From Davidsoniella eucalypti (lineage: Eukaryota > Ascomycota > Sordariomycetes > Microascales > Ceratocystidaceae), in NCBI GenBank assembly GCA_004009845.1, contig RMBW01000001.1, positions 248,001-312,000 on the forward strand: a stretch of 64,000 nt of DNA. The letters are read 5' to 3'. Shown piece after piece: positions 22,509-33,842 of this stretch. The notes under the pieces were generated by a model. It did not search any database and was not told where the DNA came from. It saw nothing but the letters and a program-made list of their open reading frames with translations. The number at the start of each line of letters is the position of its first letter. Position 1 is the stretch's first letter. The position numbers were made by a program, and so were the translations under genes.

Positions 22509-23036
22509 ATGAAGGTCGAAATCACAAAGTGGCAATCTGTAGCCACCTGGCGCTGGGATTTGCCTGAAGACGATGTCTGTGGTATTTGTCAAGTACAATT
22601 CGACGGAACATGCCCCACATGCAAATATCCCGGCGACGAGTGCCCGATTTGTGAGTTCCAGTAGTCATACTTGCGCCATGGGCGTTGCCTCACAGTGAGG
22701 GGACCGAGGTCAGCATATTCTAACCTGCTATATATAGCTTCTGGCAAATGCGCACATAACTTCCATACTGTAAGTTCCTTAGGACCCATAAGACTCTAAC
22801 TGATGTATTGTCTATTACGTGTATATACTAACTCTCTATGATCAGCATTGTATCATGGAGTGGATGAAGCAAGATGCTGCAAAGGGTCAGTGTCCTATGT
22901 GTCGTCAAAGTGAGTCTCCCCCTTCCTCTACAACTCCATGTGACCTTCAAGCTTTCAAGTTGTTACTAACACACTCATTCCGCCAGAGTTCGAAATCATT
23001 CGTTCAAGTCAACTAGAGGGTGAGACGACCTTGTAA
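22509..23036 (+). CDS. apc11: APC11, RING-H2 subunit of the anaphase-promoting complex
   Basis: Exons 22509-22650, 22738-22769, 22846-22909 and 22987-23036 join to 95 residues. This is the usual length of APC11, the catalytic RING subunit that brings the E2 to the anaphase-promoting complex (cyclosome) and drives ubiquitination of securin and cyclins. The start MKVEITKWQSVATWRWD is the family N-terminus. The RING-H2 ligands are spread over all exons: CGICQ, CPTCKYPGDEC, KCAHNFHTHC and QCPMC. WRWD and the cysteine spacing separate it from the related RBX1. All introns are canonical and each interrupts the RING region. The last residues after KFEII are poorly conserved. The neighbours are unrelated. 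Confidence 0.95.
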
Positions 23037-23631
23037 TCGCCCTAAAGACACGATGAGAGATTTCAATTGTTTTGTTTTTCAAAATGATACAATACTGTAG
23101 CATGCTTTTATTAATGAAGCTATTAACGACCTTAACAAATATCAATCAATCTTTGATCAAGCTCACATGTTATTTACGTACTGTGCTAGTGGTGTCGGGA
23201 CAGAACCCCACACTGTACTTAATTGATTCTCGCGAAAATGCCATTAAAGCACGCGCCAAATTCTTCCCATGCGCGACGCGCCTAAGCAACGGCTTGAGCA
23301 ACAGGCAACGGAGCAGGCAATAACCTCCCTAGTCTACACATTATATACAATTATCCCCCTCGTCTCTTTTTTCTCCACACAAATCCACAAAGAACAAAGA
23401 TTCTAAGCCGATCAATTCAAACAACAATCAAGGCCCTGCAACCACTTCTACCTATCTCTTTCTAGTCTAAAAATAAGCTCCTTTGAACAAAACATCAGCA
23501 CCATCGTCGTTCTGCATCTTTACACACATTTCAGCAAAACAAATCGAATATACCAACTTCAATTCCTCAGCGCAAAGAAGCGCCCACACAACCTTGAGAA
23601 CATATTTGCCAACACGATTACGACATACAAG
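23037..23631. other. Spacer and leader of the Cys-rich orphan gene
   Basis: No gene is seen. From about 23330 to 23631 the sequence is A/C- and pyrimidine-rich, as in the leaders of other genes here. Confidence 0.5.
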
Positions 23632-24433
23632 ATGTTAATGAAACGCAAGCGGTCCTGTGACGAGATGAGCTCTTCCGAGTCTTCATCCGCGAGCTCCGGG
23701 TTTCCTTCTATTCGTGTTTCTATGCCGTCATCTAACTCGTCTGCTTCCATGGCCGGAGATGCGCCGTATAGCCGCACTATGAAGCGTGTGCGCGACCTTC
23801 GGCCTTCCGAACAACAAGTTCACCGTACGTAGTTCAAACGACTAGTTACATATGTGGTCATGATCAAGTGCTAACGCAGAATGGTGTATAGAACACACTC
23901 TCGATCTTTTATTCAAGGGACAGCGCGAACAAGCTACAAACCAGAAGTCCCAAGAACAACCAGAAAAGGCTGTCGAGAATAACACTTCAACAGCTTATGT
24001 CTCGCCTTCTCCGTCTCCGATTCCAGCAGCTGCACCAACATCACAAGAGCCAGAATCACAACAGCAACTACAACAAACACAGCAACGATCTCTACATAAC
24101 TTCTGGAAGCTCCAGTCCTCTGCACCAACACATATACCGGAATATTGCCCCATACTCGAGACAATACCAACAGCCACATCCTGCGATGACTGTGGAGCAA
24201 CATCTTCGGGCTTTTCTGATATGGACAATGGCATGGATGTAGATATGGACAAGGAAATCTGCGCATGTACAGCGTGCGGCAAGAACGTGTGTGATCACTG
24301 TTCTGTATCAAATATGGGCGAAGATCGCAGATGTCTTCAATGTACGGGACGCAAGGTCTGGGTCGGTGGGATTGGGTGGACAAATGCCCCAGCACAACCC
24401 ATTGCGCCTGTATCAATTCGGCCCTTTGTTTAA
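23632..24433 (+). CDS. Conserved fungal Cys-rich (zinc-binding-like) protein
   Basis: Exons 23632-23824 and 23892-24433 join to 244 residues. The N-terminus MLMKRKRS is basic and Ser-rich. A conserved segment, RPSEQQVHQHTLDLLF, spans the intron junction and supports the splice. A Gln/Pro/Ser-rich linker follows, then SLHNFWKL. The C-terminal third has a cysteine array: CDDC, then CACTACGKNVCDHC, then CLQC, ending in RKVWVGGIGW. The paired CxxC spacing suggests a zinc-binding fold, but it is not a RING, GATA or C2H2 pattern I can name. I recall similar proteins as hypothetical in other filamentous ascomycetes. Nuclear or regulatory function is inference only. Confidence 0.8.
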
Positions 24434-25018
24434 ATGTTTTTGATGGGTGTGTTTTTTCGGTTATACTTAGGCATAGAAGCTACTTTCTAGGTCTGCAGTG
24501 CTAGCGTCTCGGGTTTTTCACAGTGAAGCAGGCATGATTATTAAATCTACAATTACATGCGTCCAAGAATCACCGATACATATATTTCAGTCGCAACAGT
24601 ATGGTTCAAACCCTTGTTATTAACCCTTATGTATACTACCCAATCCGGCATTCAGGGCGGGGTTACCCGTTTATCTATACAACTGTATATTGAGCTTCCC
24701 GCGCCATTGTTAAACGGTTATAACCACTTAACTTGCCATTCTGTCTTATCTTATCTTCACTAGCTCTTGCTCTACCCCAAATACTCTTTACAGCTCCAGA
24801 GATTAATTACAGTATGAACTTGTCATGTTTATGTGAAATTCTGCACATGATATAATATTCAGATCCCTCATCATTCATAAGATTAACCTGTGACAACACC
24901 ACATCATTATTCAGTACATATTGTTGAGAGCTACTCTTCATCCGTCTGAATTGTGCCATATTGATAAAATACTCGTGATCGACGTATAGTGCCCGCTTTG
25001 AATATCTTAGTCAGAACT
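24434..25018. other. Spacer between Cys-rich orphan and MEMO1-family gene
   Basis: AT-rich, with no gene seen. It holds the 3' end of the upstream transcript and the promoter of the MEMO1-family gene. Confidence 0.5.
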
Positions 25019-26072
25019 ATGAGCTTCCTAGACGGTCGTCGTTCCGCAAGCCATGCCGGCAGTTGGTATACTGACGATGCGGATGAGCTCAGAGAGGAAC
25101 TTGTAGACTACCTAGCGCAAGTGCCGGATACCCTCCATGGACAGAAGCTTCCCATTCCCAATGCCCGTGTCATCATTGCACCGTAAGTGTATTCTCCCTA
25201 TATAACAACCAAAGCATGATGCGGTCGATACTCATACCAATGTTCTCATATCCAGTCACGCTGGGTACTCTTACTCTGGGCCCGCAGCAGCCTGGGCATA
25301 CAAGGCACTAGATGTTGCCAAACTCACGCGCATTATAATCCTTGGTCCCTCGCACACATATTTCCTCGCAGGCAGCGCGCAAACCACCGCCTCCGTATAT
25401 GAGACACCGCTCGGCTCTGCCATCGTCGACCGGGAGCTAGCCCGCTCACTCGCGCAAGCCAGTTTCGACGAGTCGATTCCCGAGCAATACGACCTTAAAG
25501 AACACTCTCTCGAGATGCACGTACCGTTCCTACAGCAGCGCTTCGCCGAGACCTTTGGCGCCGACAACGCTGCAGCATATCCAAAGATCTTGCCCGTGTT
25601 GATCGGCGATATGGACTCGGCCGAGGAGAGGGCAGCCGGGAAAGTTCTGGCGGAGTATCTACGAGACCCGCATACGGGCATGGTAGTCAGCTCGGATTTC
25701 TGTCATTGGGGCCAGGGTTTTCGGTATCGCGTGTATGCGCCGGATAACACAGTTGAGTCACTGCAGCCAATCAAACATATGCCACAGACGGGGCAGCCGG
25801 CGATTCATGAGACAGTAGAAATGATTGATAAACTAGCTATGGATGCGATCGAAACCGGCAAGCATGAGGAGTTCAAGAAGGTGCTGGATATTACGCAGAA
25901 TACCATCTGTGGTAGACATCCTATTGGCGTGGCAATGGCGATGCTGGAAGAACTGGAGCCTGGCGCAAAGTTCAAGTTTGTCAGGTACGAACGCAGTGCT
26001 CTAGTGGAACGTCCATCAGACTCGAGTGTAAGCTATGCTTCGGCATACGCCGTGTTGAGCTCCGATACATGA
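25019..26072 (+). CDS. MEMO1-family protein
   Basis: Exons 25019-25182 and 25256-26072 join to 326 residues. The start is the ATG at 25019, just ahead of the family opening RRSASHAGSWY. MEMO1 proteins share a fold with extradiol dioxygenases and bind a metal (iron or copper has been reported). Candidate ligands are in place: His56 in HAGYSYSG, His88 in LGPSHTYF, His205 in SSDFCHWG and Cys273 in NTICGRHPIG. The His56-His88 spacing of 32 equals that of the human ligands. In animals MEMO1 acts in cell motility and redox or iron balance; the fungal role is little known. The protein should be cytosolic. A residue insert around 150-165 and a Ser-rich tail are small departures from the family length of about 300. 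Confidence 0.93.
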
Positions 26073-29000
26073 TCGCAAGCAATTCACCATGAGTGAAGGA
26101 TACTACATGTATAATGTGAGCCAGAGAGGTTATATCATGGTGTGATAGCATGGCTGCCAAGAGACTGGAATCGGGCAAGGTCAATAACAATCGTTTAATC
26201 GTTGCTAGCATGCAATCTTCACTGCTAGTTGTCAATGCTCAATACTATGCAAAGCCAAGTCTAGACCGGTTTCTGGATCTTCCTTCTTTCTTTTTTTCGA
26301 AATTCCGACAACGGCCGATGACCGAATGAACCGCGTACGTACATTACATGTTCCCGGATCAGAAGCTATATTCGTAGATGTATCAGCAGTCAAAGGCGCG
26401 CAAGTCGGAACATTGAAGTCGATCATTTGTCTCATGGCCGTCGGAAAAGAGTGGAGTTTACCGCGTCTAATATATATACGTTTGTATGTACATTTGTAGT
26501 TGTATACAAATATAATCCCCTCGTCTATTTTTGAACGCTTGGCCTTGTTTGTTTGTTTTTAGGAACTTGATACACTCCAAGTAATGAAGGTGGCATGAGT
26601 GGAACGTTTGATCGCAAGATATCAGATGCTGTCACAAAGTACAAAGCTATACAGGGGAAAACCAAATCGACCAAAAAAGAAGTGCGTTCTAGATTCTGAA
26701 CAGCCTCAATCTCTGAAGTTCTTTGGTTTAAACTTGCCCAAAATCGGTTTTTTTTTGTTTTGTTTTGTTAATCAAGATAAAAATATAGATGTGGTAACCA
26801 AAGATCGTGATGTAAACCCTTGACCCTAATAGAGTGATAGATTTTTGGGTAGTAAGTATGTAGTAGCGACAAATCCTCTATTATTACTAAAAGATTTACA
26901 TATTTGCAGGCTGCTCGTATCCCCTCTCTCGACAAAAGGAACCACGTCATGCAGAACTAGTATGTCGTATTTTGTTGCTACTTGGCATGATATACCATAT
27001 GTCTGCTAAAAACAGCTGATGATCTCCATAGACAGACAGACAGACAAGACAGCAAAACACGTCAGTACGAACAGAAATATACAAATATGGTACTAACGGA
27101 TCCTTTTATTTGAACAGTGCTAGCAGTAGGTGGATCAAAGGTAAGCAGGACATCTAAGTGCCCGAGATAACGACTATCTAAAAGATGAGTGATCTGCTCT
27201 ATACGTGTACATAATTGTAGGTAACTTCTCGGAAATAGAGGTGATTGATCAAAGAGCACAAAGCTACTGGAGCAGAACTTGGATAGGTAGTGTCGATGAC
27301 GATGGCACTGAAAAGGACGGGGCTATGCAGCCGTGCAGCCGTATAGGAAGCCGGAAATGGAGCTTTGTTGTCTTTGTTTAGCTGATACATATGATATGTG
27401 ATGTTGAATAAGTTGCCGCTAGCGAGAAGAAAGAAAAAAAGAAAAAAAAAGAAAAAAAAGGACTGCAAAAATGGTCTGTCTATGAGTAACTGACTAGCGC
27501 GCTTAAACATCATTTCATCGGTTGTTCTTGACTCCAATATCAGATATCCGTACAAATGTGCTACATAGCTACCAAGAGCTCCATTTACACCTTGATAAAA
27601 TTGAATTAAAAAAAGCGGTCTGAGCTTCATGGAGATACAAAGATATCAGGCTCTTGATAGGGCCGAACATGGCCTTCGGCATGGAACCTTTAACGGCATG
27701 GCCGTTGAGGTTCTCGTTCGTCACTAGTAGTTAAAATTCGGCTTTGTTCTTGGGTTACAATGTGCAGGAAACCGATGTGACGCCTACACAAAGTCCGAAA
27801 CTTGCGTCAAACGAAGAATCTGGCGCGCTGCTGGAACGACTACGGGAAGCGAGTCCGTGTATCTACGGTTACAGTGATTAACTAGCACTAGCGGTGTTGT
27901 TTCCAAACACAGGAGCTTTGGTGGTTATTGTCGTGTCCGATATTGTATAGAAGAGTTTTCCTTGGGATTATTAATTGTCCATGATAGTTAAATCTGCCTG
28001 AGAGAATCCATATGTATAGAGGCTTGGAGTTTTTTATTATTTTTTATAGCCACTATGTGGCCGGGCGCAGCCAGGCAACCAAAAAGTGACTTTGTAAGCG
28101 GATTGGGGCTACACAACGCTTGAAGCGAACTGGAGAAGAGAACTATTGAAGTAGTGAGCATTAGTCGCAGAGTCCAAGTCGCAGTTGAAGTGGCGCGAGG
28201 GAGAGGGAACAAAGAGAACTCGACATTTGCTTCTATTTTGGTCCCAGACCCCCGGCCGGATAGCAGTCGAAGAACTTCGGCCGGATCACTATGTACATGT
28301 AAATATGTCTAGCATTAGTGCATTTGTATTATAGCCTGATTATAGGCGTATTTGTGTTAGCCAACATTCTTTGTTTTTCCCCCCTCTAGGCTCTCTGACA
28401 AGCTGGTTGCCTGGTCCTGGCCTTCATTACTGATAATAGCGCCGCATTCCAGCGCCTGAAGAGATGAAAAGAGGTTAGAATAAGAGAGAAAGGGCTATAG
28501 TCGTATTGGTTTGCTAGGGAGCATGCCATGCGATATTCATTGATATCGCATGGACGCTGAATATGGCATCGCGATCGCCCATCGTCGTCTCGCAGAACCG
28601 GCGTGTCCCCTGTAGAGCCCGAATTGAGACCAAACTCTATGTATTAGGCGATGGAAGTCTGTTTTGTTCGATTTACATATTTTGTAGAGGCTTTCTGTCG
28701 AAACGTTAATGGTGAACGGGCCTGTAAAGGACCCAAACACGGCATCTTTAGCGTATAAAGTCACCCACTAGCCTGTGGAAGGTACCGCAAGGCTGGCCAT
28801 TGGCAGCATTCTCCGCAAAAAAATAGCCGCAAGAGTACTTGCTAAAGCCAGGGACGCTACATCGAACCAGCGAGAGAAACAGCGCCCTAGGCCTGATCAT
28901 GGCGGGCCTAGGCTTTTTTCTTTCTTTTTCGTTTTGGAAGGGGCCCTTTCTTTTTTGTTTCTCTAGCAGGGTCGTGTCTCCTATTTGTCGGCGGCTTGGT

Positions 29001-29896
29001 CTTTTGCAACATAAAGTGCATCGTATTGTATCGTGCGGCGATTTCATAGCAAGGCGTCTTTTGCCCTTTGTGCTGAAAAGCATACGATATAGTGCCTGTA
29101 GTCAGTAACTGTGCCCACATATTGTTGCAGAGACAAGACCGCCTGCGAGATAACATGCGCAGCTTCTGGCTACTGCCTCCATAGGCTGTTATGCTGTTGC
29201 TCCGTTGGTGTTCCTGCCGCCCCTGGCGTGGGCCCCAGTTTCCTCATCCTGGCCCCTTCCCAGTACAGCCCCGGTTTTTAGATCCCATAATGAGTGCGCT
29301 CGTGTCTATCTCGGCTCTCTTTAATCATTTCCTCCCAAACCTTTTCTCCTCAATTCCTCTTTTGCTTTCTCTCCTGTATTTCAATAATCCATCAAGACCT
29401 CAGCGTCAGTTGCCAAAAAAGCAAAGCAAAAATACTTAGCAAAAAGGAAAGAAACGCACATCGTCACGCACCGTGTCTTGCTTCAATTGCGGTTTATTGA
29501 TTACTCTTATCACTGGTTGACAGAGTTTTTCATGCCATTGGCTTCAATTTCCCGCCTTCCCTCCATCTTATCTTACTCTTTCTTACCTTTACCTGCTGCT
29601 TCTCCATCTATTTGTCGCCAGATTAATAACGACTAGCACACCATACCAAAAACACGGCGAAAAATACCCTACGACATTAATACCACCGACCTCCTTTAAT
29701 TTCTATTTTCCCCCCAAAAGTTATAATTTCATTCATCTGAATCTACCATCTCTCTTCACCAAACAAAACAAAGCTTTCTATCAAATCGTCGCATTCTAGG
29801 ACACGCGCTTCTTGACGATACATATTCCAGCGGCAGTTTTGCCATCGCAGTTTCTATTTCTTTGTTCATCAATTAGACAATTCGGTATCCGCCACA
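26073..29896. other. 3.8 kb intergenic region
   Basis: No gene is recognised on either strand. It holds a purine-rich stretch at 27420-27465, a strong short hairpin at 28526-28553 (listed separately), and from about 29500 the pyrimidine-rich leader of the syntaxin gene. Confidence 0.5.
28526..28553. repeat. Perfect 11-bp inverted repeat (hairpin)
   Basis: ccatgcgatat and its exact reverse complement are separated by 6 bp. It lies in noncoding DNA with no gene ending next to it. It could form a cruciform or bind a dimeric protein. No function is evident. Confidence 0.6.
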
Positions 29897-31308
29897 ATGA
29901 GCGTAAGTGATCTTTTCAAAGCTTCAACTCTCGCCGAATCTAGTGCTAACAAAAACACCAATCGATATAGTACGGGTCAGTACAAACACCGCTATCCATA
30001 AAAACTCGCCGCACCTCCTCAGTCACGTCGATTGCCGACTCTGCATCAGAATGCAATGCTGGATACTAACCCTTTAGCAGATACGGCAACCAGCAAAACC
30101 CCTTCGAGCAAGGCGCCTACGGCGGCAACCAAGGCTATAACGGCCAGCCACAACAGCAGCAATATGGTGGAAACCAAGGCTACGAAGGTGGCAACCAGTA
30201 TGGAGGAGGTACGTTTGCGTCAAGACCACAAGGCGGCCCTGCAAGTCCCAATGCAAGATCCCTGGAATTGACATTGAAGATAGGTGGCGGCGTGGAAATG
30301 TCGAACTTGCCTTCCGGCACCGGCCACACTAATCCCAACGCTATGTTGAACGAGTGCCGCGAAATCGACAATGGCATCAACGAGATCGAACGTAGCCTCG
30401 AACAGCTGCGCATGCTGCAGCAGCGCTCGCTCGACGACGCTGACACTTCGGCCACCAGCAACACAAACCGCCAACTCGACCAGATTTCGTCCGACACCAT
30501 GAACCTATACCGTGGACTGACGGATCGCATCCGCAAAATCAAGTCCAACCCCGAGTCTCGCCAACCCAAGAACACGTCCCAAGTCGGCCGTATCGACCGT
30601 CGCCTGAAGACCGCCATCCAGAATTACCAACAAGTCGAATCAGCCTTCCGCAAGAAGACCCAAGAACAAATGGCTCGCCAGTACCGCATTGTCCGCCCAG
30701 ATGCCTCAGAAGAGGAAGTTCGCCACGCTGTCGAGGATACCTCTGCTTCCGGTCAGGTTTTCAGCCAGGCTCTGAAGGATAGCAACCGCATGGGCCAGGC
30801 TCGCGCTGCTCTGAACGCCGTCCAAGACCGTCACCAAGCACTGCTCAAGATCGAGTCACAGATTGTCGAGCTTGCTCAGCTGTTCCAGGATCTGGACACG
30901 CTTATTGTGCAGCAAGAGGAGACTATTGTGCAGATGGAGCAAAAGGCCGAGGAGATTGTCGAGAACATGGACAAGGGCAATGAAGAGATTGATACTGCCA
31001 TCAACAGCGCCCGCTCCGCTCGCCGCAAGAAGTGGTGGTGCCTGGCCATTTGCATTGCTATTGTTGTTGTCATCATCATTATTGTCATTGTCTATCTAGC
31101 TGTAACTGGAAAGATTGGCGGTTCATCTAACTCGAACAACAACAAGCGTGATCTTCTGTCCGCTAGCATCAATGCCATGCGTGCTCTGCCTTCTCCGGTG
31201 AAGAACCACCTGCCCGTCTCTGCTATCGGAAGCCGCGACATCGTAGACAAGGTGCTTCAGCTTCGTGGTGGCCGGTTGCCTGGTGCTCTGCCTTATTACA
31301 GTGCTTAA
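29897..31308 (+). CDS. Plasma-membrane syntaxin (Qa-SNARE), Sso1/Sso2 type
   Basis: Exons 29897-29902, 29971-29975, 30081-30208 and 30284-31308 give 387 residues. If the 75-nt third intron (30209-30283) is kept, the frame also stays open and gives 412. Exon 2 has only 5 nt, yet both flanking introns have good donors and branch sites (GCTAAC, TACTAAC), and splicing yields the expected start MSYG. After a Gly/Asn/Gln/Tyr-rich segment come the Habc helices (MLNECREIDNGINEIERS), the SNARE motif with the central Gln in AQLFQDLDTLI, and a basic stop (RRKKWW) before one membrane helix. It mediates fusion of secretory vesicles at the plasma membrane. Oddly, 67 residues follow the membrane segment, on the outer side, including NNNKRDLL. 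Most syntaxins end at or just after the anchor. Confidence 0.9.
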
Positions 31309-32735
31309 GTGCTAGAATATCTCTCGATCACTTGTTTTAAACAGCTTTCCGGTATTGTGTCACTTCGTGAGCAATATTCTGATATCTTCTTTGTACAAAG
31401 TTTCAACTACTTAACCCCCCTCGTGTCTATTTTGCATACTTGGTTTATTTAATAGTGATCGTTTCACATACTGGGCAGCATCATTAGGTACGACCTTGGA
31501 TCTCATCATCACAGCACACTGCCACTATTATCTCATTCTCATTCTACCTGCCTCAGATTCGGTAGTCTGTCAATTTTCAATTGATGACATATCATGGTTG
31601 TTTCTGGCCTAAGACATAGTCTCAGGTTTCTTTGAAAATTGAGTACTCTTTATCACATATTTTGGGTGCTGAATTCCCTATCATTGATTTACACATTTCT
31701 TTCCCCCTCTCTTTCACTTCGATCTTTCTCTTTTGTTCGATATCCCCGTCATGATGACTCTTGGCGGAAACTTGTTGTAATTCCTTGTCATTATTTCTCT
31801 TTGTCCTTGTTTATGCCGGCGCTCTCTTTTTTTTGTTCAAACTTATTCGCCATCCTGTTGATTATTCGTGTTACATATTTCGATAGGTATCTTGTTTCGG
31901 TTATATTCACCGTTGTCTAGGCGTTTTTTCTTATTCCTTTTTATTGATTGATTGTTTATGTCATTTTTTTGTTACCGTTCATTGTTCTACCTCCTTGGGA
32001 ACTTTTGTGCTTCTATCTCAAATTGATGCATGCTAAGAATGAATATTTTCAACTTCGTAATCCTTTGATGCAGGATAAATGGAAGGAAGCAGGAGTTATT
32101 CCGTGTTAGTGCTATACAATGATAGGTGGTTCACCGGAATTTCCGGCGTCTACTTTGCAGAATATGACCATAAGTCAATGTGTAAATGCTACTAGTTCAT
32201 GGAAGATAACAGTGATATATGGATAGCAACGTAAGTGCCATTACATTGGCATAATGCCTATATTGAGATTGGCTAGTGTTTAACCGATTCGTAAATCATC
32301 GATTATAGGAGAGATCCCAAAGGAGTAGCGAGTAGAAAATCGACATGACAAAGCGCCATAGTTGGGCTAGTTGAGACGGTTACAACTAAACTCAAGTGAA
32401 AAAGAAAAAAAGAGGTGAAAAGGTCAAATTATAACCCAAGTCCTGTGTGCCCCCCCCCCCCCCCCCCCCCCCAAAATGTAAAAACGGGTAAAAAAAAAAA
32501 AAAGAAGATAAAAGGGCAGATGAAAAAAAATAAACGCCAATGAATGAGAAGAGCAACGTAAAGGACTTGCGTGAGCAGAAAATACAAGAGATGACAGTGT
32601 AGAAAGGAAAAAGAAATGTGGAAAATATAACAAAGAAACGAAAAAAAAAAAAAGAATAGTAAAAAAGACAGGACAAAGGCCGTCTTGGTAATAGTGAAGA
32701 TGTGAAGTAGGACATTGGAGTGATGATCTACATCT
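31309..32735. other. Convergent intergenic region with C23 tract
   Basis: It lies between the 3' ends of the syntaxin gene and the minus-strand orphan. From 31640 to 31960 the plus strand is T-rich (probable syntaxin trailer). A run of 23 C lies at 32450-32472, followed by A-rich runs to 32660, which are T-rich on the minus strand and thus look like trailer of the orphan. No gene is seen. Confidence 0.5.
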
Positions 32736-33842
32736 TTACTCTGCGTAAGAATCGTCCTTAGGAGAAGGCAAGAGAGTTGCCTTCTCCTTTCCTTTTCCCT
32801 TTAGGTCTTTACGGACGATGAAGTCGTTTTCATCCGCAGTGGAATCTCGAGCCGGCGCGCTATACAGCGATACAGGATATTGGCCAGGACGAAGCTGACT
32901 CATCGCCAACTGCAAATTCAAGTTATGTTTGAAGTTTTGCTCTCCGGCATCGACAATACGGCCAAGTGACGTCATGCAGTTGTTGAACTCGGCCATCAAG
33001 GCGTTGTAGTTCTTGATACCAGAACCAAGTTGTGAGTTGACGGCTACGGCCTGCGCATCCGCCACGGGGTCCTTCTCGACTGTGATTTCGACAGGACGCG
33101 GCCCTGGAAGTGTTCCCATCCCGTCGATATTTAAAATCATGTCTCGTTCACCATCAGATCCCCCCGCAGCGTTGTGGTGGTAAGGTGCGTGCGATCCGCT
33201 ACCGAGACTGCCTCCACCGCCGCCGCTGCCGGTTCCGGCACTGCCAACGACATTTGAAGCTACGGGTGCGCTAGAGTCGCTTAGCGGAGCGAAATGGGCG
33301 CCAGTGACGGCCCAATTTGAGGTCATGCTAGTAGCCGAGGCGACTGTCCATCCGGAAGGAGCATCGGCGGGTGCAAGATCAACTATCACGGCAGTATCGT
33401 AGAGGCCCTGGTTAGGAGTATTGGCTAGCGTGAGCGCATGGCCGAGGGCATTGGGTTCGTCGTCGCTGAATATGTAGTATACGCGCGGGTAGTGGGTAGT
33501 CGATCCGGTGGGAGTATTGTTGCTGTTGATTAGAGTAAGTGGTGGCTCAAAGGGGCGTAATGGCTCGACGGGAGCGTCTTCGTCGAGAGTCGGGAAAAGG
33601 CTTGGGTGGTTTTCACCACCGAGGGGCGAAGTCGAAAATGCGGCGGCAACGATGGGATAGTCGACGTTTGCTATTTCATGGGCTACCGGAATATCGATCG
33701 GAGCTGTGGCCGTTTCGGCAGATGCGGTGATTGCAAAGTCTCGATTATGTGATGATGATGGCTCTATAGAGCTTTGGGGATTTGGCGACGATATAGACTC
33801 GTCGAGGGTCTGAAGGTGAAGGTTATCGGCCATGTTTGCCAT
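32736..33842 (-). CDS. Conserved fungal protein of unknown function
   Basis: A single exon of 368 residues on the minus strand. The start is taken at the ATG at 33842 (MANMADN); a second ATG three codons later is equally possible, and the open frame above it has only a GTG. Residues up to about 115 are Ser/Pro-rich and acidic. A conserved-looking part has YPRVYYIFSDDEPNALGHAL, TAVIVDLAPAD and SNWAVTGAHFAPL. A Gly/Ser linker follows, then VNSQLGSGIKNYNALMAEFN and a helical stretch up to about residue 325. The C-terminus is basic (RKDLKGKGKEK). I see no catalytic motif, signal peptide or membrane span. I recall proteins of this layout as hypothetical in other ascomycetes. It is divergent with UTP4, with which it shares a 943 bp promoter region. 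Confidence 0.75.
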   Translation of the reverse strand: MANMADNLHLQTLDESISSPNPQSSIEPSSSHNRDFAITASAETATAPIDIPVAHEIANVDYPIVAAAFSTSPLGGENHPSLFPTLDEDAPVEPLRPFEPPLTLINSNNTPTGSTTHYPRVYYIFSDDEPNALGHALTLANTPNQGLYDTAVIVDLAPADAPSGWTVASATSMTSNWAVTGAHFAPLSDSSAPVASNVVGSAGTGSGGGGGSLGSGSHAPYHHNAAGGSDGERDMILNIDGMGTLPGPRPVEITVEKDPVADAQAVAVNSQLGSGIKNYNALMAEFNNCMTSLGRIVDAGEQNFKHNLNLQLAMSQLRPGQYPVSLYSAPARDSTADENDFIVRKDLKGKGKEKATLLPSPKDDSYAE

